8,132 nt of DNA from Spirochaetaceae bacterium (GTDB lineage Bacteria; Spirochaetota; Spirochaetia; Treponematales; Breznakiellaceae), in assembly GCA_031265015.1 (NCBI GenBank), contig JAISDG010000030.1:1-8132 (forward strand), given 5' to 3'. The notes under the pieces were generated by a model, which was given only the letters and a program-made list of their open reading frames with translations, was not told the DNA's origin and searched no databases. A program made the translations under genes and the position numbers. Of this stretch, positions 1 to 5,926 are shown one piece after another. Each line of letters begins with the position of its first letter. The first letter of the stretch is position 1.

Positions 1-873
1 ACCGGAAACGGTTTTTCCGCCGCCGGCTTTTTTGGCGGCGTTACAGGCGCTGTCCGCCGTGGAGAGGATCCCCGCGGCAAAGGCGGCTTTCCCGCTGATC
101 GGAACCATCCCTATGCTAATGGTAACGGGGAAGGTTTTGTCTTCAAAGCTGAATCCGCAGGATACGGAGGCATGGAGCCGCTTTGTTACGCTCTCCATTT
201 TCGCCGGGATACAGTCAAACAGGATGATGGTAAACACGCTGCTTCCCAGCCTGCCGGAAATATCCCGGTGTTTGAGGTTGTCCTGGAGTATCTGGGTAAA
301 CCAGGTCAGCAGGGCGTTGCCCCCCGCTTCCCCGGTTTCCGCCTTAACAGCGCTGTAACTGTCGATGTCTATTTGTAAAAGGCCGCAGTTTTCTTCTACC
401 CGCTTTACCGAATCCAGGACATCTTCCAGCTCCATGACAAAACCTTCCCGGTTAATCAGCCCGGTCAGCGAATCGTGGCTGACATGGTAATCCAGGGTAG
501 CGCTGAGTTTTTTAAGCTCGCTGATATCCCTGATGACGATAGCATAACCGGCGGTTTCACTGCTTTCTTCTTCCGGTATCCGGGCAATAGAGCCGTCCAC
601 AATGCTGGTACAGGCGCCGCATTTATAAATGGCGTCTTTAAAGATAAGCGGATCGTTATTTCGGGGAAGTTTTTTGCCGACCAGGTTGGTTAAATTGAGC
701 GGTTCCAGCAGGGTAAAGACCTGGGACGCTGCCTTGTCCAGGGGGGCGCTTTCCCATCCGCTGATCCTAAGCGCGGCGGCATTGACAAAGGTAACACACA
801 GATCCTTGTCAAGAACGATGATACCATCGTGGATGTTCTGCAAGATCGCAGAAAAAAACTTTTCCTGGTTCAT
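1..873 (-). CDS. PAS-GGDEF protein with degenerate GGDEF site (3' end outside window)
   Basis: I translated the minus strand from ATG at 873-871; it stays open for 291 codons to the window edge. Residues about 5-120 form a PAS sensor domain (ILQNIHDGIIVLDKD near the start, GYAIVIRDISELKKL at the end). Residues about 130-291 form a GGDEF fold: HDSLTGLINREGF (133-145), LLQIDIDSY (167-173), and VTISIGMVPIS and DSACNAAKKAGGGK near the end. The catalytic signature after GRL reads GSSVF (210-214) instead of GGDEF. The inhibitory-site position reads KHRD rather than RxxD. Diguanylate cyclase activity is therefore unlikely. Such domains often precede an EAL phosphodiesterase domain or act as a GTP or effector sensor, but what follows lies off-window. 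An in-frame ATG at 912-910 is an alternative start. It would add 13 residues, and neither start has a strong ribosome binding site. Family assignment is confident; activity is inferred. Confidence 0.88.
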   Translation of the reverse strand, partial: MNQEKFFSAILQNIHDGIIVLDKDLCVTFVNAAALRISGWESAPLDKAASQVFTLLEPLNLTNLVGKKLPRNNDPLIFKDAIYKCGACTSIVDGSIARIPEEESSETAGYAIVIRDISELKKLSATLDYHVSHDSLTGLINREGFVMELEDVLDSVKRVEENCGLLQIDIDSYSAVKAETGEAGGNALLTWFTQILQDNLKHRDISGRLGSSVFTIILFDCIPAKMESVTKRLHASVSCGFSFEDKTFPVTISIGMVPISGKAAFAAGILSTADSACNAAKKAGGGKTVSG

Positions 874-921
874 ATTTGCAGTATATTCTTTTTTTGATCC
901 CTTTGGTAGCATTGGAAGCCG

Positions 922-951
922 TAAAAAGCTCCCCCGGTCGTGGAAGGGGGA
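922..951 (-). terminator. Candidate Rho-independent terminator of the exported-protein gene
   Basis: Read on the minus strand, a 6-base-pair stem (TCCCCC with GGGGGA, plus-strand arms 930-935 and 946-951) encloses a 10-base loop. It is followed by GC and then TTTTT. It lies about 45 bases beyond the stop codon of the minus-strand gene ending at 996 and before the PAS-GGDEF gene. The U-tract is short and the stem is small but all GC in its core, so this is a moderate call. The stem also overlaps the only SD-like purine run in front of the alternative PAS-GGDEF start at 912. Confidence 0.45.
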
Positions 952-995
952 CAATACGGATATCCCTGACCGGTGTTCACCCCGGAGCGCGGGGC

Positions 996-2315
996 CTAGG
1001 GCTCAAAGACCCCTTCTATGGGGACGCGGACCAGGTTAATCAGCGCGCCGGGATGGCGCCGGATCAAGCCGTCCAAAGTGGTTTCCGCCGCGCTTTCAAA
1101 GACCAGCGCCTGGAAGACCCCGTAACTGTTAAAATAGGGGACCAGGACCGCCTCATGGTAATGCTGCCGTTGAAGCGGGGCGGGACCCCGTTCGTTGCTT
1201 ATGGAAGCCAGATAGAGATACCCCGGTTCATTAACCGCCAGGGTGTACAGCAGGGGCCGCAGTCCTTCCATGCTGAATCCCGCGTTCAGCAGAAAACCGG
1301 GGTAGCTTTTTATCGCCGTCCCGCCCCGGCTCCGGTCGATCAGGGCGGCAAACGTCTCCTGCCGGACTTCCACATTTTCCAGGACGGCAAAATCCGGGGA
1401 CCGGAGCGCCCTGGCCGCCTCCAGGGCCAGGTTCCTGGTCCAGTCCAGGCCGAACAGCGGATCCCGGTTTTCATAGTTTTCCGCCAGGGAAGAAGTCCGG
1501 GGCGCGGCCGGGGCTTTCAGGGGGGTAATGGCCAGCCGCTTCCCCGTTACCGGGCGGAGCATGCCGTCTATCAGCCATTTGGTAAAACCGGAACAGTTAA
1601 GCCCCACCGGATCCTGCTGGGGCTTCAGCGTTTCGATAAAAACATAGCGGCCCGTTTCATCCAGGGCCCCGTCGTCTTCATAGTTAAGGCCCCGCAGCGC
1701 GGTTCTGACCTTTTCCGTAAAAGTTCCCGTATCCCGGTACAGCCGGATATCGGGCTCAAAATAACGCCGGGGAAAGCGGTCTCCCACCGCGGCCAGGGCT
1801 TCATGGAGGGGGATGGTCAGGAGGGTGTCCATGGGGATGCCGACGGACAGGCCCCGGATCACATAGGCTTCGTACAGGACCACGTCCATAAAACTTTTGT
1901 CTTTTCCCTGGGGACGAAGCTGGACATAGAGCCAGGGATCGCTCCGTAAAAAAATCCGTATCCGTTCCGGGGCCCCGGTAGTGTAATTCCGGGTATAAAC
2001 CCAGGAGCCCTGGGCCCAGCCGGGATATTCCCCGTTCCGCTCCCGGGCCAGGATAACCGTTAGTTCGTTTCCCCGGCGGACGGAACGGACCTGGACGGGG
2101 CCCCCGCCGGGCAGGGTATAGGTAAAGTTCCGGTTTGCGGCAGCCCTGGCGGGGCTTTCGGTAAGCCAGCTGTCCTTTATGGAAATCCGGAGGACAGAAT
2201 CATCCTGGATAAAGGCAACGGGAGTATCCGCGGGAAAAAGCTTCGGGGCGCACAAAAAAGCTATTCCCAAACAGAGGCATTTTATTATATAGTTTATTGT
2301 ATAGTGTAGCTTCAT
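996..2315 (-). CDS. Exported protein of unknown function with NlpC/P60-like Cys motif
   Basis: This is a 439-residue protein I cannot name. Residues 1-29 look like a signal peptide: MKLHYTINYIIK, then hydrophobic CLCLGIAFLC, with possible cleavage after FPA. C22 lacks a small residue before it, so a lipoprotein is unlikely. The mature part is probably periplasmic. Residues 236-250 contain PVGLNCSGFTKWLID, similar to the nucleophile motif of NlpC/P60 and related papain-fold hydrolases (D-C-S-G-F). H385 and H387 in RQHYHEAVLVPYF could supply the histidine, but the 146-residue Cys-His spacing is much longer than usual. The hydrolase idea is therefore tentative. Other parts (WVYTRNYTTGAPERIRIFLRS; KSYPGFLLNAGF) match nothing I recognise. 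It is divergent from the cheY gene with only 41 bases between the starts. No convincing SD sequence precedes the ATG. Confidence 0.72.
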   Translation of the reverse strand: MKLHYTINYIIKCLCLGIAFLCAPKLFPADTPVAFIQDDSVLRISIKDSWLTESPARAAANRNFTYTLPGGGPVQVRSVRRGNELTVILARERNGEYPGWAQGSWVYTRNYTTGAPERIRIFLRSDPWLYVQLRPQGKDKSFMDVVLYEAYVIRGLSVGIPMDTLLTIPLHEALAAVGDRFPRRYFEPDIRLYRDTGTFTEKVRTALRGLNYEDDGALDETGRYVFIETLKPQQDPVGLNCSGFTKWLIDGMLRPVTGKRLAITPLKAPAAPRTSSLAENYENRDPLFGLDWTRNLALEAARALRSPDFAVLENVEVRQETFAALIDRSRGGTAIKSYPGFLLNAGFSMEGLRPLLYTLAVNEPGYLYLASISNERGPAPLQRQHYHEAVLVPYFNSYGVFQALVFESAAETTLDGLIRRHPGALINLVRVPIEGVFEP

Positions 2316-2325
2316 TATGTACAGT
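2297..2325 (+). promoter_or_regulatory. Candidate promoter for the cheY-cheX-kinase operon
   Basis: TTGTAT (2297-2302), a 17-base spacer and TACAGT (2320-2325) give a weak sigma70-like promoter. It would place the transcription start about 25 bases before the cheY ATG. The upstream stretch 2279-2316 is strikingly AT-rich in a GC-rich window, and it also encodes the first residues of the divergent exported protein. TATAGT at 2300-2305 is a competing -10 candidate, so the exact start is uncertain. Confidence 0.35.
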
Positions 2326-2339
2326 ATCGGCCGTCAGAG

Positions 2340-2349
2340 CCGGGGGGAC
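2340..2349 (+). promoter_or_regulatory. Ribosome binding site of cheY, G-run type
   Basis: CCGGGGGGAC lies with its G6 run 9 bases before the ATG at 2357. The same ten bases recur exactly before cheX (2729-2738). G6 can pair with the CCUCC anti-SD using one G-U pair. This site fixes the cheY start at 2357 and makes the in-frame ATG at 2297, which precedes it, unlikely. Confidence 0.6.
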
Positions 2350-2356
2350 AAGCAGT

Positions 2357-2725
2357 ATGAAAACAGTTATGGTCGTAGACGACTCCCGAATCATGCGAAA
2401 TATCGTCAAAAACACCTTTGCGGAGCTGAAAATTCCCTGCCAGTTTGTCGAAGCGGGAAACGGACGGGAAGCCCTCCAGCTTCTGCAGAACCAGCCGGTT
2501 CATCTGGTGCTGCTGGACTGGAATATGCCGGAACTATCGGGCCTGGATTTCCTTAAACAGGTCAGGGCCATGGAACAATACAAGGATCTTCCCATCATCA
2601 TGGTTACCAGCGAGTCGGCAAAGTACAATGTAATCGATGCTCTTAAAAACGGCGCCACCGATTATATTGTCAAGCCCGTGAACGAAAAAATCTTTGCGGA
2701 AAAACTGTCGAAAATTACCATATAA
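2357..2725 (+). CDS. cheY: CheY-like single-domain response regulator
   Basis: The product is a 122-residue receiver domain with no output domain, the usual CheY length. All key residues are visible: acidic pair D8-D9 in VMVVDDSRIMR, phospho-acceptor D54 in LLDWNMPELSG, the switch threonine T84 in IMVTSES, and K106 in YIVKPV. The DWNMP wording is typical of chemotaxis CheY proteins. By family knowledge it accepts phosphate from a CheA-type kinase on D54 and, when phosphorylated, binds a target such as the flagellar switch. In this operon the likely donor is the HPt kinase at 3220-5205 and the likely phosphatase is the CheX at 2743. The start at 2357 was chosen because a G-rich SD site precedes it and because conserved CheY sequence begins there. 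First gene of the five-gene operon. Whether it drives the motor or another output cannot be told from sequence. Confidence 0.93.
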   Translation: MKTVMVVDDSRIMRNIVKNTFAELKIPCQFVEAGNGREALQLLQNQPVHLVLLDWNMPELSGLDFLKQVRAMEQYKDLPIIMVTSESAKYNVIDALKNGATDYIVKPVNEKIFAEKLSKITI

Positions 2726-2728
2726 AAA

Positions 2729-2738
2729 CCGGGGGGAC
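2729..2738 (+). promoter_or_regulatory. Ribosome binding site of cheX, identical to that of cheY
   Basis: CCGGGGGGAC sits in the 17-base gap between cheY and cheX, with the G6 run 6 bases before the ATG at 2743. It is the same decamer as before cheY, which suggests similar translation rates for the receiver and its phosphatase. Confidence 0.6.
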
Positions 2739-2742
2739 GATT

Positions 2743-3219
2743 ATGGAACGGTATATTCAGCCTTTTATTGAGGTCAGCAAAAATACGTTTAAAAATTTTG
2801 TCGGAGCCGAGCTGACCGCGGGACGGCCGTACTTTTTAGAGAACAGCGCGGTCAGCGAGGAGGATCTTTCGGCGATCATCGGACTAAGCGGTGAAGCCCG
2901 GGGGGCGGTGGTAATCGGGATGAAAGACGCCCTGGCGATCAGGCTTACCGACATGCTTACCGGCGAAAAACACAGTTCCGTTGACGACGACGTGGTGGAC
3001 GCCATAGGCGAGATCGTCAACATTATCGCGGGGAATGCCAAAAAGGAGCTGGAAGAATCCTTCCGGCTCATTATCAGCCTTCCTTCCATTGTAAAGGGCA
3101 AGGGACATCAGATTAAGTGGCCCGGCGATCGGGCCAGAATTATCTGCATCCCCTTTACGATCTTTGAAACTGAATCGCTCACCCTTTCCATCGCTATTGA
3201 AGCGGTAAGGAACAGCTAG
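2743..3219 (+). CDS. cheX: CheX-type CheY-P phosphatase
   Basis: This 158-residue protein is the usual length of CheX. The CheC/CheX/FliY phosphatase signature E-x-x-N is present as E90-I-V-N93 inside DAIGEIVNIIAGNAKKEL. There is a single such motif, as in CheX, whereas CheC usually has two. The typical strand GLSGEARGAVVIGM (47-60) and the C-terminal FETESLTLSIAIE match the fold. CheX is the main CheY-P phosphatase of spirochetes such as Borrelia and works as a dimer in the cytoplasm. Placed 17 bases after cheY and directly abutting the kinase gene, it most likely resets this receiver. No membrane segment or extra domain is seen. It could be a paralogue dedicated to this pathway rather than the main chemotaxis CheX. 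Confidence 0.87.
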   Translation: MERYIQPFIEVSKNTFKNFVGAELTAGRPYFLENSAVSEEDLSAIIGLSGEARGAVVIGMKDALAIRLTDMLTGEKHSSVDDDVVDAIGEIVNIIAGNAKKELEESFRLIISLPSIVKGKGHQIKWPGDRARIICIPFTIFETESLTLSIAIEAVRNS

Positions 3220-5205
3220 ATGCCCGGGATACTTGCGTTTTTTCAGAACTTTTTATACAGCGGCAAAAACGACCTGACCGACAACGAAACCCTCAGTTAC
3301 GCACTGCTCAACGTGATCCTGCTGACAGGATGCCTGTTCCTTATCGCTTTCGGGCTCTCGGTATATATCGAGGGCAACACGGTCGGGAGCCTTCTGGACG
3401 GCGGCCTGGCGCTTATCTGCGTCATCGCGATGCTTATACTCAGGACCAGGGCGCCGCTGGTTATTCCCGGGGGTATCTCCATTGCCGCCTTCGGCATACT
3501 CTGCGCCCGGTTTATCGCCGGAGGGGAAATCCGCGGCTTTGCGGCCCTGTGGATATACATTTTCCCCCTGGTCACGATTTTTATCCTGGGGCTCCAGATT
3601 GGGCTTATCTATACGTTCCTCCTGTTCTGTACCTCGCTGACCTTTACGCTCATTCCCGGCCTTTCAAAATTTAACTATACGCTTGATATGGCAGCGCGGT
3701 TCTGCGGAGTGTACGTCCTGGTGTCCATGCTTACCGTGGTATACGAGCGGGTACGGCTTGCCAAAGACCGGCGGGTTGAACGGCTGACCCGGGAACTAAA
3801 GATAGAGCGGGACCTTGTCACCGCCATGAAAGACAATTTGAAAGCCGGACTTTTCCTCATGAACCGGGATTTCGTGATCCAGGGGGCCTACTCCAAACCC
3901 CTGGAAGCGATCCTGGGAACCGATGAAATCGAAGGGGAAAAACTCACTTCTTTTCTGGCCGGATCCCTTAAGGCCAAAGAACGGGCCACCCTGGAGGATT
4001 ATTTTAATATGGTGGTAAACCGCCAGTTTGAAGCGTCCATGCTGGAAGACCTAAACCCCATCGCGGAATTTACCTATATGAACGACATCCGGAAGGAACA
4101 GAAAATTATCCGGACCTCCTTTTCTTCCGTGGACATGGGCTTTAACGACTTTTACATTATGGGAAGCCTTGAAGATATTTCCGCGGCAAAGGAACTGGAA
4201 CGTCAGCTGGCCGAGGAGGCAAACAAGCGGGAAGAAGAAATGCGGGCCCTGTTCCAGGTAATCCAGATAGATCCCGCGGTATTCGGCGACTTTATAGAGG
4301 ATACCGACTATGAATTTGACCGTATCAACGAAAACCTGAAAAATCAGGAACTGTCCGCCAAAGAAGCCATAGTCGAGATTTACCAATCGGTCCACGCGAT
4401 CAAATCCAACGCCCTGATCCTGGGGCTGGAGAACTTCAGCTCCAAACTCCACGAACTGGAAAATACCATCAAAGAGTACCGGGACAACGACACTGTTTCC
4501 TTCGAGGACGTCCTCCATGTAACGGTGGAACTGGAAAAGATCATGCAGGAAAAAGACAAATTCCGGAACATCATCGACAAGATTGAATCCTTCCGCAACG
4601 TCACCGGGGGTACCCGCAGGCAGGACCGTTATGTTCTGGTGGAAACCCTCACCAGGGCCTGCAAAAAGGCCGCGGAGGCCCAGGAAAAACAGGTACGCTT
4701 TACCGTGGAAGAACTGGACGGTTCGATCCTGGAAAGCGGACCCCGCCGGATTATCAAAGAAGTATTAACCCAGCTGGTGCGGAATTCGGTATACCACGGC
4801 ATTGAAAAACCGGAGGACCGGATACAACAGGGCAAAACCCCCGAGGGCGCTGTTGCCCTTTCCATTACCCGGGACAAGGGCAGCATACACCTGAAGCTTT
4901 CCGACGACGGCAGGGGGCTTGATTTTGACAAGATCCGGGAAAAGGCCCTTAAGCTGAACCTTCTGCAAAAGAAAGAGGACGCGGACAACAAAAACCAGCT
5001 GCTCCAGGTTATTTTTTCGCCCGGCTTTAGTACCGCCGATTCCGCGAACGTTCACGCCGGCAGGGGAATCGGCCTTAACCTGGTACGGGACCGGATTCGG
5101 GATCTTCGCGGTTCAATCAAACTGTCCAGCGACCCCGGCCGGGGAACGGTGTTTAATATCTTCATACCGTTTGAAACAGCCGCGGAAGAAAGCAAAGCTT
5201 CATAG
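3220..5205 (+). CDS. Membrane CheA-like kinase: 6 TM, PAS-like, HPt, HATPase
   Basis: The ATG follows the cheX stop codon with no gap; TAAGGA inside cheX is a plausible SD. The protein has 661 residues. Six hydrophobic segments (about 28-50, 58-74, 79-100, 108-123, 125-146, 159-176) form an N-terminal membrane sensor. A charged helix (177-200) leads to a PAS-like region (200-322, KAGLFLMNRDFVIQGAYS to IMGSLEDISAAKELERQL). An HPt domain (about 340-450) has phospho-histidine H392 in SVHAIKSNALILGLENF. The ATPase domain (about 470-650) is of CheA type: N-box LVRNSVYHGIEKPEDR (N522), DDGRG (562-566), PGFSTA (601-606), GRGIGLNLV (614-622). The CheA P2 domain and CheW-like P5 domain are absent, and no clear P3 dimerisation bundle is seen; helices around 325-345 and 436-458 may serve. 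It probably autophosphorylates H392 and passes phosphate to the adjacent CheY. The architecture reading is firm; the pairing is inferred. Confidence 0.9.
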   Translation: MPGILAFFQNFLYSGKNDLTDNETLSYALLNVILLTGCLFLIAFGLSVYIEGNTVGSLLDGGLALICVIAMLILRTRAPLVIPGGISIAAFGILCARFIAGGEIRGFAALWIYIFPLVTIFILGLQIGLIYTFLLFCTSLTFTLIPGLSKFNYTLDMAARFCGVYVLVSMLTVVYERVRLAKDRRVERLTRELKIERDLVTAMKDNLKAGLFLMNRDFVIQGAYSKPLEAILGTDEIEGEKLTSFLAGSLKAKERATLEDYFNMVVNRQFEASMLEDLNPIAEFTYMNDIRKEQKIIRTSFSSVDMGFNDFYIMGSLEDISAAKELERQLAEEANKREEEMRALFQVIQIDPAVFGDFIEDTDYEFDRINENLKNQELSAKEAIVEIYQSVHAIKSNALILGLENFSSKLHELENTIKEYRDNDTVSFEDVLHVTVELEKIMQEKDKFRNIIDKIESFRNVTGGTRRQDRYVLVETLTRACKKAAEAQEKQVRFTVEELDGSILESGPRRIIKEVLTQLVRNSVYHGIEKPEDRIQQGKTPEGAVALSITRDKGSIHLKLSDDGRGLDFDKIREKALKLNLLQKKEDADNKNQLLQVIFSPGFSTADSANVHAGRGIGLNLVRDRIRDLRGSIKLSSDPGRGTVFNIFIPFETAAEESKAS

Positions 5206-5221
5206 GCAAAGGGGCATATCC

Positions 5222-5926
5222 ATGGAATTAGACAGGTATGAAGAGCGGGAAAAAAACAAAACCACCCTTAAATTCAGAATCACCTTTTTCTTTGTGTTCT
5301 TTCTGGTGGCGGTTTTTGCGGTATTCATTATTACATCGGTGCTGCAGACCAATACCGTTACCCGCTATGTATGTTCCCAGCTTGCCCTGCCAACGGTCCG
5401 TAAAGCTCTGGCGGAGATCAACCCCGAATCCTTTGAGCGGCTTGCCGCCTCCGGGAATCCAGGAGACGGATATTATATTATAACCCAGCAGCGGCTGTAC
5501 CAGATAAAGCAGGAAACAAACTGCCGGTACCTGTACACCATGGCCCCCCTGGAGGGGACCATGTACCAATACGTCATCGACGGCAGCGGCCTTCCGGGGT
5601 CCGAGGACTTTTCCGAGCTTGGGGCAGAGGAAGACATCAGCTTATGGGACAAGGCGGTCCTTGCCACGATAGAAACCAGGACAGGCCAGCTGGGAACAAT
5701 AGACCAGTCGGAACAGTGGGGCGCGACCATTTCCGCCTATGAGCCCATCCTCAAAGAAAACGGAGAACTGGTTGGTATCGTGGCCTGCGACATTGACGCC
5801 ACCAATGTGGTTGCCTGGGTTAAAACCCAGGTGCTGTGGCAGCTGAGCATCGTTCTGCTGCTGGTGGTGGTAGGGCTGACAGTCTACATAACCCTTGTCA
5901 AAAAAGTCGATCAGTCCTTTGCATGA
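5222..5926 (+). CDS. Stand-alone Cache-like membrane sensor without output domain
   Basis: The 234-residue protein has a short basic N-terminus, TM1 at about 18-41 (FRITFFFVFFLVAVFAVFII), an extracytoplasmic domain (42-203) and TM2 at 205-225 (LWQLSIVLLLVVVGLTVYI). Only nine residues follow TM2. The outer domain has wording I associate with Cache-type sensors of MCP and GGDEF proteins: CRYLYTMAPLEGTMYQYVID (101-120), WGATISAYEPILKENGELVG (166-185), CDID (189-192). Normally a HAMP and signalling domain would follow; here the frame ends. The stop overlaps the next ATG (ATGA), which argues for a real end. The start at 5222 is preceded by AAAGGGG with 8-base spacing and lies 16 bases after the kinase stop. 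The in-frame ATG at 5171, inside the kinase gene, has less support. It may bind a ligand outside and act on the upstream kinase through the membrane. That partnership is inferred. Confidence 0.8.
   Translation: MELDRYEEREKNKTTLKFRITFFFVFFLVAVFAVFIITSVLQTNTVTRYVCSQLALPTVRKALAEINPESFERLAASGNPGDGYYIITQQRLYQIKQETNCRYLYTMAPLEGTMYQYVIDGSGLPGSEDFSELGAEEDISLWDKAVLATIETRTGQLGTIDQSEQWGATISAYEPILKENGELVGIVACDIDATNVVAWVKTQVLWQLSIVLLLVVVGLTVYITLVKKVDQSFA

Noticed and set aside
32..693. Plus-strand frames over the left edge
   Set aside because: They are antisense to a clear PAS-GGDEF reading frame.
876..1949. Long 357-codon plus-strand frame
   Set aside because: It is antisense to the exported-protein gene, with Gly/Arg/Pro/Gln-rich composition and no domain. 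The minus frame has a signal peptide and normal composition.
2297..2356. Upstream in-frame ATG of cheY adding 20 residues
   Set aside because: It lies before the SD site and in the predicted promoter, and CheY homology begins exactly at 2357.
5171..5221. Upstream in-frame ATG of the Cache sensor
   Set aside because: It is inside the kinase gene and lacks an SD, whereas 5222 has AAAGGGG at good spacing.
5836..5922. Upstream in-frame ATG of the SGNH hydrolase
   Set aside because: It would overlap the sensor's second membrane helix in another frame. The MKTVLCYGDS start at 5923 fits the family and the ATGA coupling.
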